Part shown: positions 1-9,150 of the stretch, piece after piece | Layout of the letters: every line of letters starts with the position of its first letter | How positions within the stretch are numbered: the stretch's first letter is position 1 | NCBI RefSeq assembly: GCF_001718695.1 | Contig: NZ_CP013420.1 | Location: 3,100,001 to 3,164,000, forward strand | Length of the DNA: 64,000 nucleotides | Source of the DNA: Burkholderia ubonensis | Lineage (GTDB): Bacteria > Pseudomonadota > Gammaproteobacteria > Burkholderiales > Burkholderiaceae | Direction of reading: 5' to 3' | Notes under the pieces: generated by a model | The model's input: the letters and a program-made list of their open reading frames with translations, nothing else | What the model was told of the DNA's origin: nothing | Databases searched by the model: none | Position numbers and translations under genes: made by a program

Positions 1-504
1 CGCGCGCAGCGACACGCCCTTCGCTTCGGCGAGTTCGGGCTGCAGCGATGCGAACAGCAGCGGCCGCGCGATCAGCGCGAGCGCGGCGAGGCTCACCGCG
101 CCGATGCCCGCGAGCACCGCGAGCGTGTCGTGGCTGACCGCGAGCACGTTGCCGAACAGCAGCGCCGTCACCTGCGTCGCGAACGACGTATAGAAATGCA
201 GGAACAGCAGGCCGAAGCCGAGCGCGCCCGACAGGATCACGCCGATCGCGACGTCGCGCCCCGCGAGCCGCTCGCCGAGCGCGCCCATGCCGACGCCGGC
301 CGCGAGCGTGAAGCCGACCATCCCCCAGATCGGCGAGATGCCGAGCAGCACCGCGCCCGTCGCGCCGGTGAAGCCGACGTGCGACAGCGCGTGGCCGGCG
401 AAGGTCTGCCCGCGCAGCACCAGGAAGTAGCCGACGATGCCCGCGAGCACCGCGACGATTCCCGACGCCGCGAAGGCGTTGATCATGAAGTCGTATTCAA
501 ACAT
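1..504 (-). CDS. znuB: Zinc ABC transporter permease ZnuB (partial, runs off the window)
   Basis: Inner-membrane permease of a zinc uptake ABC transporter (ABC-3 family). The 168 visible codons start MFEYDFMINAFAASG and contain several hydrophobic segments and the family-typical stretch around GQTFAGHALSHVGFTGA; the C-terminal part lies beyond position 1. The ATG at 504 overlaps the stop of znuC by 8 bp, so the two are translationally coupled. It is the last visible gene of the zur-znuA-znuC-znuB operon. Family and role are well supported by context; the metal is inferred from the neighbouring Zur and ZnuA. Confidence 0.9.
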   Translation of the reverse strand, partial: MFEYDFMINAFAASGIVAVLAGIVGYFLVLRGQTFAGHALSHVGFTGATGAVLLGISPIWGMVGFTLAAGVGMGALGERLAGRDVAIGVILSGALGFGLLFLHFYTSFATQVTALLFGNVLAVSHDTLAVLAGIGAVSLAALALIARPLLFASLQPELAEAKGVSLRA

Positions 505-1393
505 CGTGTGATTGCCCGCTCGCGTGAGGGTGCGCGTGTCCGTGGTGGGAATGGCCGTGGCCGCCGTGCGCATGGCCGTCGTCGTCGCCTCTTCGTGCTC
601 GTGGTCGTGCTTCTCGACTTCCACGTCGCCGGACATCACGAAGATCTTGCCGTTCACGCGCATCACGTCGATCGGCGATCCGTACAGCCGCGACAGCACG
701 GGCTTCGTGATCACCTCGTCGACGGTGCCGAGCGCCGCGACGCCGTTGCCGAGATACAGCACGCGGTCGAGCGCGTTGAGGAGCGGGTTCAGTTCGTGCG
801 CGGAGAACAGCACCGTGATGCCGAGCTCGCGCTGCACGCGGCGCACGAGTTCGACGACGCCGCGCTGGTGGTTCGGGTCGAGGCTGATCAGCGGCTCGTC
901 GAGCAGCAGCAGCTTCGGGCTGCCGAGCAGGCACTGCGCGAGCAGCAGGCGCTGCCGCTCGCCGCCGGACAGCTCCGACAGCGGCCGGCGCGCGAGCGTG
1001 CTGCCGCCGACCAGGTCGAGCACGCGGTCGACGCCGCGCCGCGTCGCGGCGCTCGCATGCGGCAGCCCCCAGCGGTGCCCGTCGGCCGCCATCGCGACGA
1101 AATCGTAGCCGCGCATCCGGCGGCTCGCGAGACCGCTCCTGATCTGCGGCATGTAGCCGATCGACGGGTTGCCGCGCGCGACCGGCTCGCCGCCGACGCG
1201 GAGCGCGCCGGGCCGCGACCGGCACGAGGCCGAGCACCGCGCGCATCAGCGTCGTCTTGCCGGCGCCGTTCGGCCCGAGCACGCCGACGAATTCGCCAGG
1301 CTTGATCGAGAAGCTGACGTCGCGCAGGATCGTGCGGCCGCCCAGTTCGAGCGTGACGCGATCGAGTTCGAGTGCGTGAGGGTTCCGGGTCAT
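497..1393 (-). pseudogene. znuC: Zinc ABC transporter ATPase ZnuC, two compensating frameshifts
   Basis: ATP-binding subunit for zinc import. The first ~57 codons are normal (Walker A GPNGAGKTT). At about 1210-1212 one extra G/C moves the good reading into another frame, which then carries the signature LSGGERQ, Walker B LLLLDEP and the switch region FSAHELN. At about 588 a missing base returns it to the first frame, which ends in a histidine-rich tail (DGHAHGGHGHSHHGHAHPHA) and a stop overlapping znuB. Both changes look like runs one base too long or too short (GG to GGG, CCC to CC). The first frame is open throughout, so the sequence as given would encode a chimera with about 200 nonsense residues. 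Repaired length is about 298 residues. Sequencing error is as likely as mutation. The start ATG overlaps the znuA stop (ATGA). Confidence 0.85.
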
Positions 1394-2304
1394 TTCTTGG
1401 CGGTGGAAAGGGCCTTGCCGAGCGCATCGAGCTGGCCGGCCATCCATTGCTGGAAGGTCTTGCCGGCCGGCTGCGTCTCGGTGACGCTGACGGTCGGCAC
1501 GCCGCCGTCGCGCGCGATCTTCAGCATCCGCTTCGTCACCGGCTCCTCGGCCTGGCTGTTGTAGATGAGCACGCGCACCTGCCGCTTGCGCAGGTCGCTC
1601 TCGAACGCGGCGACGTCCTGCGCGCTCGCCTCGGTGTTGTTCATCGCCGCGAGCTGGAAGCGCTGGTTGCGCATGTCGAGGCCGATCGCGTCGGACATGT
1701 AGCCGAACACGGGCTCGGTGGCCGTCACCGGCACGCCCTTGTACTGCGCGCGCAGCGCGGCGACCTTGTCGTCGACGGGCTTCAGCGACGCGACGAACTT
1801 CTGCAGGTTCGCGTCGTAGTCGGCCTTGTGCGCCGGGTCCGCGCGGCCGAGCTCGGCCGCGATCGCGCGCGCGGCGGCCGGCATCGTCGCCGGGTCGTAC
1901 CACAGGTGCGGGTTGTCGCCGGCCTTCTTGCCGACGAGATCGGCGACGACGATCGTCGCGCGCTTCGCCTGCTTCGACGCCGCGAGCAGCTTGCCCATCC
2001 ACGGGTCGTAGTCGGCGCCGTTGTAGATCACGAGCTGCGCCTGCTGCAGCGCGCGCGCGGTCTTCGGGCTCGCCTCGAACAGGTGCGGGTCCTGCTCGGG
2101 ATTGCTGAGGATGCTCGTCACCGCGACGTGGCGGCCGCCGATCTGCGACGCGACGTCGCCGTAGAAATTCTCGGCGGCGACCACGTTGACGGCCGCGGCC
2201 TGCGCGAGCGCGGGCACGGCGAGGGACAGCGCGGCGGCGGCCACACCGAGCAGACGGACAAGCGACCGGGCGCGCCGCGGCGCGCGCTTCAGGGCAATGA
2301 ACAT
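1390..2304 (-). CDS. znuA: Zinc ABC transporter periplasmic binding protein ZnuA
   Basis: Periplasmic metal-binding protein (cluster A-I) that delivers zinc to ZnuBC. A 304-residue product begins with a Sec signal peptide (basic start, hydrophobic LLGVAAAALSLAVPALA, cleavage after AQA). The mature part has the conserved AENFYGDVA opening and metal-ligand regions around QDPHLF and DNPHLWYDP, plus a late ETQPAGKTFQQWM segment. It lacks the long His/Asp loop of enterobacterial ZnuA; the histidine-rich stretch here is instead at the end of ZnuC. It follows zur by 48 bp and overlaps znuC by 4 bp. Confidence 0.92.
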   Translation of the reverse strand: MFIALKRAPRRARSLVRLLGVAAAALSLAVPALAQAAAVNVVAAENFYGDVASQIGGRHVAVTSILSNPEQDPHLFEASPKTARALQQAQLVIYNGADYDPWMGKLLAASKQAKRATIVVADLVGKKAGDNPHLWYDPATMPAAARAIAAELGRADPAHKADYDANLQKFVASLKPVDDKVAALRAQYKGVPVTATEPVFGYMSDAIGLDMRNQRFQLAAMNNTEASAQDVAAFESDLRKRQVRVLIYNSQAEEPVTKRMLKIARDGGVPTVSVTETQPAGKTFQQWMAGQLDALGKALSTAKK

Positions 2305-2352
2305 GGAACTCCTCGTAGGAAGGGGCGGCGCTGCACGCCGCCCGATGCGGGA

Positions 2353-2814
2353 TCAGCGTGACGCGGGCTTGCCCTTGCAGTGTCCGCACAGGCCGCTCAG
2401 CTCGACGACCTGGTGATGAACCTCGAAACCGTGCGCGGGCGGGCTCGCGGACAGCTGCTTCGCGAGGTCGCCGCCCGGAATCTCGGTGGTGTCGCCGCAC
2501 GATTCGCAGATCAGGAACTGGCCTTCGTGCGGCACGCCGATCTCGCAGCACGCGAAGAACGCGTTCTTCGATTCGATCCGGTGGATGAAGCCGTGCTCGA
2601 CGAGGAAATCCAGCGCGCGATACACGGTTGTGGGCGGCACCCGGCCGCGCTGCGGCTCGAGCTCGGCGAGCAGGTCGTACGCGCCGATGGGGCGCTGCGC
2701 GGCGAGCACGCGCTCGTAGACCTGCCGGCGCAGCGGCGTCCACGCGAGCCCGTGGTCAGCGGCGAACGCGTCGGCGCGGGACAGGCGGGCGTCGATGGGC
2801 GTTGAGGTAGCCAT
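2353..2814 (-). CDS. zur: Fur-family zinc uptake regulator Zur
   Basis: Fur-superfamily repressor that senses zinc and controls the downstream znu genes. The 153-residue protein has an N-terminal winged helix (PPTTVYRALDFLVEHG, residues 60-75) and the usual metal sites: Cys89-Cys90, His96 in VPHEGQF, and the structural zinc pairs Cys103-x2-Cys106 and Cys143-x2-Cys146. The CxEIGVPHEGQFLIC context favours Zur over Fur, and linkage to znuACB agrees. It is the first gene of the operon, with a candidate operator 35 bp upstream, so autoregulation is likely. Confidence 0.92.
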   Translation of the reverse strand: MATSTPIDARLSRADAFAADHGLAWTPLRRQVYERVLAAQRPIGAYDLLAELEPQRGRVPPTTVYRALDFLVEHGFIHRIESKNAFFACCEIGVPHEGQFLICESCGDTTEIPGGDLAKQLSASPPAHGFEVHHQVVELSGLCGHCKGKPASR

Positions 2815-2848
2815 GGCAGCAAGCAGGCAAGGTGACGGAGTACCGCGA

Positions 2849-2863
2849 TGATATAACGTATCT
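2849..2863 (-). promoter_or_regulatory. Candidate Zur operator upstream of zur-znuACB
   Basis: The 15-mer TGATATAACGTATCT holds the inverted repeat GATA-N5-TATC in an otherwise GC-rich gap, 35 bp upstream of the zur start. Its AT-rich dyad resembles known Zur boxes of the TGTTATANNATAACA type. Binding is inferred from sequence and position only. The 327-bp gap 2815-3141 also contains the polyol operator described at 3044. Confidence 0.5.
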
Positions 2864-3043
2864 CGCCGGTTTGCACCGCTCTTGCGGCGTCGCCGATGCG
2901 CGCCGCCGCACGCGCCCCGCCTCAGCCGCGCTGCACCGAACCCGCGCGCCTTTGCCGGACGGGCATGGACGGCCGCCGCCGCGCATCGGCGTGCCGCAGC
3001 GCATCATCGAAAGCCGCCGCGTCGCCTTGACAGCGCGAATCGC

Positions 3044-3086
3044 GTATCCGATCATTCGACCACAAACAGAGCAATTGATCGGCTGG
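3044..3086 (+). promoter_or_regulatory. Polyol-island operator A (18-7-18 inverted repeat)
   Basis: Two 18-bp arms, GTATCCGATCATTCGACC and GAGCAATTGATCGGCTGG, flank a 7-bp spacer, 55 bp before the dehydrogenase start at 3142. Arm length, spacer length and the cores CGATCATT and GAGC match the site at 13242-13284 in front of the arabinitol dehydrogenase operon. Compared in the same orientation relative to the genes, 27 of 36 arm positions agree. I infer that it binds the SorC-type regulator encoded at 9151-10152, probably as an activator because it lies upstream of where the core promoter should be. Confidence 0.6.
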
Positions 3087-3141
3087 CGAGCGTTCGCTCA
3101 CCTCGCGGCCTTCATGCAGCAGAACGAAACGGAGACAGCCA

Positions 3142-3918
3142 GTGAGATTGCAGGACAAGGTCGCGATCCTGACCGGTGCCGCGAGCGGCATCGGCGAAGC
3201 GGTCGCGCAACGCTATCTGGAGGAGGGCGCGCGCTGCGTGCTCGTCGACGTGAAACCGGCCGGCGGGTCGCTCGCGCGGCTCATCGAGGCGAGCCCGGGC
3301 CGCGCGGTTGCCGTGGCCGCGGACGTCACCCGCCGCGACGACATCGCGCGCATCGTCGCTACCGCGGTCGAGCGGTTCGGCGGCGTCGACATCCTGTTCA
3401 ACAATGCGGCGCTGTTCGACATGCGCCCGCTCCTCGACGAATCGTGGGACGTGTTCGACCGCCTGTTCGCGGTCAACGTGAAGGGATTGTTCTTCCTGAT
3501 GCAGGCCGTCGCGCAGCGGATGGTCGAGCAGGGGCGCGGCGGCAAGATCATCAACATGTCGTCGCAGGCCGGGCGGCGCGGCGAGGCGCTCGTATCACAC
3601 TATTGCGCGACCAAGGCGGCGGTGATCAGCTATACGCAGTCGGCCGCGCTCGCGCTCGCGCCGCACCGGATCAACGTGAACGGGATCGCGCCGGGCGTCG
3701 TCGACACGCCGATGTGGGAGCAGGTCGATGCGCTCTTCGCGCGCTACGAGAACCGGCCGCTCGGCGAGAAGAAGCGGCTCGTCGGCGAGGCGGTGCCGCT
3801 CGGCCGGATGGGCCTGCCCGCCGACCTGACGGGCGCCGCGCTGTTCCTTGCGTCGGCCGATGCGGACTACATCACCGCGCAGACGCTGAACGTCGACGGC
3901 GGTAACTGGATGAGCTGA
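3142..3918 (+). CDS. Short-chain dehydrogenase, sorbitol (L-iditol 2-) dehydrogenase type
   Basis: NAD-dependent polyol oxidoreductase, likely sorbitol/galactitol dehydrogenase oxidising a hexitol to a ketose in the cytoplasm. The 258 residues show a Rossmann TGAASGIG (11-18), NNAA (87-90) and the catalytic Ser140, Tyr154-x3-Lys158. The C-terminal VDGGNWM is typical of SmoS/PolS-like enzymes. The start is GTG with GGAG 9 bp upstream. It opens the rightward polyol operon, followed by the matching ABC importer. The exact substrate is not decided by sequence. Confidence 0.85.
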   Translation: MRLQDKVAILTGAASGIGEAVAQRYLEEGARCVLVDVKPAGGSLARLIEASPGRAVAVAADVTRRDDIARIVATAVERFGGVDILFNNAALFDMRPLLDESWDVFDRLFAVNVKGLFFLMQAVAQRMVEQGRGGKIINMSSQAGRRGEALVSHYCATKAAVISYTQSAALALAPHRINVNGIAPGVVDTPMWEQVDALFARYENRPLGEKKRLVGEAVPLGRMGLPADLTGAALFLASADADYITAQTLNVDGGNWMS

Positions 3919-4029
3919 CGCGGGATGAGCCGACGCGGCCCGACCTGCGCGCGGCGGCCTGACCGGCCGGTTGCGCGCCGTTTCATCGACATCGACAACA
4001 CACAACACAGAAGACACTGGAGACATGCC

Positions 4030-5349
4030 ATGCAACGAAAGACGCTTGCCGCCCGCGTGCTCGCCGGCGCGGCGCTCGCGACGGCCGCCGGCGCCGCGCT
4101 CGCGGGAACGCTGACGATCGCGACGCTGAACAACCCCGACATGATCGAGCTGAAGAAGCTCGCGCCGGCGTTCGAGAAGGCCAATCCCGACATCAGGCTG
4201 AACTGGGTGATCCTCGAGGAAAACGTGCTGCGCCAGCGCGCGACGACCGACATCACGACCGGCAGCGGCCAGTTCGACGTGGTGATGATCGGCACCTACG
4301 AGACGCCGCAGTGGGGCAAGCGCGGCTGGCTCGCACCGGTGGCCGGCCTGCCGGCCGACTACGACCTGAACGACGTCGTGAAGACCGCGCGCGACAGCCT
4401 GTCGTACAACGGCCAGCTCTACGCGCTGCCGTTCTACGTCGAGAGCTCGATGACGTTCTACCGCAAGGACCTGTTCGCGGCGAAGGGCCTCAAGATGCCC
4501 GACCAGCCGACCTACGACCAGATCGCCGGGTTCGCGGACAAGCTGACCGACAAGTCGAAGGGCATCTACGGCATCTGCCTGCGCGGCAAGGCCGGCTGGG
4601 GCGAGAACATGGCGTACCTGTCGACGGTCGTGAACACGTTCGGCGGCCGCTGGTTCGACGACAAGTGGAATGCGCAGCTCGCGTCGCCGGAGTGGAAGAA
4701 GGCCGTCAATTTCTACGTGAACCTGCTGAAGAAGAACGGCCCGCCGGGCGCGAGCTCGAACGGCTTCAACGAGAACCTGACGCTGACCGCGTCCGGCAAG
4801 TGCGCGATGTGGATCGACGCGACCGTCGCGGCGGGGATTCTGTACAACAAGCAGCAGTCGCAGGTCGCGGACAAGATCGGCTATGCGGCGGCGCCGGTCG
4901 CGGCGACGCCGAAGGGTTCGCACTGGCTGTGGGCGTGGGCGCTCGCGATCCCGAAGACGTCGAAGCAGCAGGACGCCGCGAAGAAGTTCATCGCGTGGGC
5001 GACGTCGAAGCAGTACGTGGAGCTGGTCGCGAAGGACGAAGGGTGGGCGTCGGTGCCGCCGGGCACGCGCACGTCGACGTATCAGCGCGCCGAATACAAG
5101 GCCGCCGCGCCGTTCTCCGACTTCGTGCTGAAGGCGATCGAGACGGCCGACCCGAACGATCCGTCCGCGCAGAAGGTGCCGTACACGGGCGTGCAGTACG
5201 TCGGCATTCCCGAGTTCCAGTCATTCGGCACCGTGGTCGGGCAGAGCATCGCGGGTGCGGTGGCCGGGCAGCTGACGGTCGACCAGGCGCTCGCGGCCGG
5301 GCAGGCCGCGGCCGACCGCGCGGTGCGCCAGGCCGGCTACCAGAAGTAG
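4030..5349 (+). CDS. Polyol ABC transporter substrate-binding protein (SmoE/MtlE-like)
   Basis: Periplasmic binding protein, extracellular solute-binding family 1, of a sorbitol/mannitol-type importer. The ATG at 4030 gives 439 residues with a clear signal peptide (MQRKTLAARVLAGAALATAAGAALAG). The mature protein begins TLTIATLNNPDMIELKKLAPAFEKANPDIRLNW and contains the DVVMIGTYE and LPFYVESSM segments typical of mannitol/sorbitol-binding proteins. It follows the dehydrogenase by 111 bp and precedes two permease genes. Mannitol, sorbitol and arabinitol are all possible ligands. Confidence 0.88.
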   Translation: MQRKTLAARVLAGAALATAAGAALAGTLTIATLNNPDMIELKKLAPAFEKANPDIRLNWVILEENVLRQRATTDITTGSGQFDVVMIGTYETPQWGKRGWLAPVAGLPADYDLNDVVKTARDSLSYNGQLYALPFYVESSMTFYRKDLFAAKGLKMPDQPTYDQIAGFADKLTDKSKGIYGICLRGKAGWGENMAYLSTVVNTFGGRWFDDKWNAQLASPEWKKAVNFYVNLLKKNGPPGASSNGFNENLTLTASGKCAMWIDATVAAGILYNKQQSQVADKIGYAAAPVAATPKGSHWLWAWALAIPKTSKQQDAAKKFIAWATSKQYVELVAKDEGWASVPPGTRTSTYQRAEYKAAAPFSDFVLKAIETADPNDPSAQKVPYTGVQYVGIPEFQSFGTVVGQSIAGAVAGQLTVDQALAAGQAAADRAVRQAGYQK

Positions 5350-5459
5350 CACGGAGAAGTCACGCGGCGCGCCGTGCGTCTGCGCACGCACGGCCGTCGT
5401 GAAGCGGCAAGGCGGGCGAGCGCTGCGCGCCCGCGTTTCAATCGGAGGTGGTCCCGATC

Positions 5460-6404
5460 ATGCGTCACTTACGTCTTCCCTTGACCCACGCGCACCCGCT
5501 CGACGCCGCGCCGCGGCCGCCCGCGCCGGACCGGCCGCGGCGCGGCGCGAACTGGCTCGTGTCGCCGTCCGTCGCGGTGCTGGTGCTGTGGATGTCGATC
5601 CCGCTCGCGATGACGGTCTGGTACTCGTTCTCGCGCTACAACCTGCTCAATCCGGACGTGAAGGGCTTCGCCGGATTCGACAACTACCGTTTCCTCGCGA
5701 CCGATCCGGCGTTCCTGCCGGCGATCTGGCACACGCTCGTGCTGATCGGCGCGGTGCTCGCGATCACCGTGGTCGGCGGCGTGCTGATGGCGGTGCTGTT
5801 CGACCGCAAGTTCTACGGGCAGGGCGTCGCGCGGCTGTTCGCGATCGCGCCGTTCTTCGTGATGCCGACGGTGTCCGCGCTGATCTGGAAGAACATGATC
5901 CTGCATCCGGTGTACGGGCTCGTCGCGAACGCGATGCGCGCACTCGGCATGACGCCGGTCGACTGGTTCGCCGACTATCCGCTGACCGCGGTGATCATCA
6001 TCGTCGCGTGGCAGTGGCTGCCGTTCGCATTCCTGATCCTGTTCACCGCGATCCAGTCGCTCGACCAGGAGCAGAAGGAGGCGGCGCGCATCGACGGCGC
6101 CGGGCCGGTCGCGATGTTCTTCTACATCACGCTGCCGCACCTGAAGCGCGCGATCGCGGTGGTCGTGATGATGGAGACGATCTTCCTGCTGTCGATCTTC
6201 GCGGAGATCTACACGACGACGGGCGGCGGCCCCGGCAACGCGACGACCAACCTGTCGTACCTGATCTATGCGCTCGGCCTGCAGCAGTTCGACGTCGGCC
6301 TCGCGTCCGCGGGCGGGATCATCGCCGTCGTGGTCGCGAACGTCGTGTCGTTCTTCCTCGTGCGGATGCTCGCACGCAACCTGAAAGGGGAGTACGAACA
6401 ATGA
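5460..6404 (+). CDS. Polyol ABC transporter permease 1 (SmoF/MtlF-like)
   Basis: MalF-type inner-membrane permease with six predicted membrane segments. The ATPase-contact EAA motif is seen as EAARIDGAGPVAMFFYITLP. I chose ATG 5460 because GGAGG lies about 10 bp upstream; the in-frame GTG at 5448 would sit directly on that ribosome site. 314 residues. The stop overlaps the next permease start (ATGA), as expected for a heterodimeric pair. Confidence 0.88.
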   Translation: MRHLRLPLTHAHPLDAAPRPPAPDRPRRGANWLVSPSVAVLVLWMSIPLAMTVWYSFSRYNLLNPDVKGFAGFDNYRFLATDPAFLPAIWHTLVLIGAVLAITVVGGVLMAVLFDRKFYGQGVARLFAIAPFFVMPTVSALIWKNMILHPVYGLVANAMRALGMTPVDWFADYPLTAVIIIVAWQWLPFAFLILFTAIQSLDQEQKEAARIDGAGPVAMFFYITLPHLKRAIAVVVMMETIFLLSIFAEIYTTTGGGPGNATTNLSYLIYALGLQQFDVGLASAGGIIAVVVANVVSFFLVRMLARNLKGEYEQ

Positions 6405-7270
6405 GCGACCTGACTTTCGATGCCGGCCGCCGCGTGTCCACCGTATCCGCCGCGCTCGGCCGGGGCCGGGCGCGCCGCGCGGCGCCGGGCCTGCTGGCGT
6501 GGCTGATCGCGCTCGCGCTGTTCTTCCCGATCTTCTGGATGGCGCTCACCGCGTTCAAGACCGAGCAGCAGGCGTATGCGTCGACGCTGTTCTTCATCCC
6601 GACGCTCGACAGCTTCCGCGAGGTGTTCGCGCGCAGCGACTACTTCTCGTTCGCGTGGAATTCGGTGCTGATCTCGGCCGGCGTGACGGCGATCTGCCTG
6701 CTGTTCGCGGTGCCGGCCGCCTATGCGATGGCGTTCTTCCCGAACCGCCGCACGCAGAAGGTGCTGCTGTGGATGCTGTCGACGAAGATGATGCCGTCGG
6801 TCGGCGTGCTCGTGCCGATCTACCTGCTGTGGAAGAACGCGGGCCTGCTCGACAGCGTGTCGGGGCTCGTGATCGTCTACACGCTGATCAACCTGCCGAT
6901 CGCGGTGTGGATGACCTTCACCTACTTCAACGAGATCCCGAAGGACATCCTCGAGGCGGGGCGCATCGACGGCGCGTCGACGTGGCAGGAGATCGTCTAC
7001 CTGCTGCTGCCGATGGCGCTGCCGGGGCTCGCGTCGACCGCGCTGCTGCTCGTGATCCTGTCGTGGAACGAGGCGTTCTGGAGCATCAACCTGTCGAGCT
7101 CGAACGCGGCGCCGCTGACGGTGTTCATCGCGTCGTACTCGAGCCCGGAGGGGCTGTTCTGGGCGAAGCTGTCCGCAGCGTCCCTGCTCGCGGTCGCGCC
7201 GATCCTGATCGTCGGCTGGCTGTCGCAGAAGCAGCTCGTGCGCGGGCTCACGTTCGGGGCGGTCAAATGA
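6401..7270 (+). CDS. Polyol ABC transporter permease 2 (SmoG/MtlG-like)
   Basis: MalG-type permease, 289 residues, partner of the preceding gene. It has an N-terminal cytoplasmic stretch, six membrane segments, the segment STKMMPSVGVLVPIYLLWKN common in this subfamily, and the EAA motif EAGRIDGASTWQEIVYLLLP. It overlaps both neighbours by 4 bp (ATGA), which argues for coupled translation with the upstream permease and the downstream phosphatase-like gene. Confidence 0.88.
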   Translation: MSDLTFDAGRRVSTVSAALGRGRARRAAPGLLAWLIALALFFPIFWMALTAFKTEQQAYASTLFFIPTLDSFREVFARSDYFSFAWNSVLISAGVTAICLLFAVPAAYAMAFFPNRRTQKVLLWMLSTKMMPSVGVLVPIYLLWKNAGLLDSVSGLVIVYTLINLPIAVWMTFTYFNEIPKDILEAGRIDGASTWQEIVYLLLPMALPGLASTALLLVILSWNEAFWSINLSSSNAAPLTVFIASYSSPEGLFWAKLSAASLLAVAPILIVGWLSQKQLVRGLTFGAVK

Positions 7271-7962
7271 ACGGAACGCGCAACGAAGGCGCGCTGATCT
7301 GCGATTGCGACGGCGTGCTGATCGACAGCGAAGCGGTGGCCGCCGACATGCTGGTGCGCGAGCTCGAAGCGCGCTGGCCCGGCGTCGACGCGCGGCCGGC
7401 GGTGATGCCGCTGCTCGGGCTGCGGATCGAGCGCGTGCTCGCCGGCGCGAGCGATGCGCTCGGCCGCACGCTGGGCGACGCGGACGTCGGCGCGATCCGG
7501 CGCGCGGTCGAAGCCGCGGCGGTGAACGCGCCGGCCGTCGACGGCATCGCGGCTGCCCTCGACGCGATCACGCTGCCGATCGCGTGCGCGAGCAACAGCT
7601 ACCGCGCGTACGTCGAGGCCGCGCTCGCGCGCACGGGCCTCGAGCGCTTCTTCGGCGAGCGGCTGTTCTGCGCGGACGCCGTCGCGCGCCCGAAGCCCGC
7701 GCCCGACGTGTATCTCGCGGCCGCGCATGCGCTCGGCGTCGCGCCCGCGCAATGCCTCGTCGTCGAGGACAGCGCGACCGGCATCACCGCGGCGGCCGCG
7801 GCCGGCATGACCGTGCTCGGCTTCGTCGGCGCGGGGCACGCGTCGCCCGCGCAGGTCGATGCGCTGCGCGGCATCGGCGCGCGCCACGTATTCGACGACA
7901 TGCACGAGCTGCCCGGCTACGTCGCACGCTGGCAGGCGACGGGCGCGGTGCTGCCGCATTGA
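7267..7962 (+). CDS. HAD-superfamily hydrolase (beta-phosphoglucomutase/phosphatase type) in the polyol operon
   Basis: Haloacid-dehalogenase-like hydrolase, 231 residues. Motif I is CDCDGVLIDSE with nucleophile Asp13 and acid/base Asp15. Motif II is CASNSYR, motif III the Lys of RPKPAPDVY, and motif IV VVEDSATGI. A helical cap lies between motifs I and II, as in subfamily IA. It sits inside the transporter operon, overlapping the permease by 4 bp. It may dephosphorylate a sugar or polyol phosphate or act as a house-cleaning phosphatase for phosphorylated side-products; the substrate is unknown. Confidence 0.85.
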   Translation: MNGTRNEGALICDCDGVLIDSEAVAADMLVRELEARWPGVDARPAVMPLLGLRIERVLAGASDALGRTLGDADVGAIRRAVEAAAVNAPAVDGIAAALDAITLPIACASNSYRAYVEAALARTGLERFFGERLFCADAVARPKPAPDVYLAAAHALGVAPAQCLVVEDSATGITAAAAAGMTVLGFVGAGHASPAQVDALRGIGARHVFDDMHELPGYVARWQATGAVLPH

Positions 7963-8027
7963 GCAACGCGCCGCCCGCGGGCGGCGCATCAGGAATCGAA
8001 CCTTCGAACCTCGAACGGAGACAAATC

Positions 8028-9137
<1,110 letters not shown>

Positions 9138-9150
9138 CGGCGCCGCGGCG

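Noticed and set aside
497..1393. Programmed ribosomal frameshifting in znuC
   Set aside because: No slippery heptamer or downstream structure is evident, two opposite shifts would be needed, and both sites look like simple G/C run-length changes.
497..2743. A single 748-codon frame spanning zur, znuA and znuC
   Set aside because: Only its N-terminal znuC segment and the His-rich tail are real coding; the rest is out of frame with recognised proteins.
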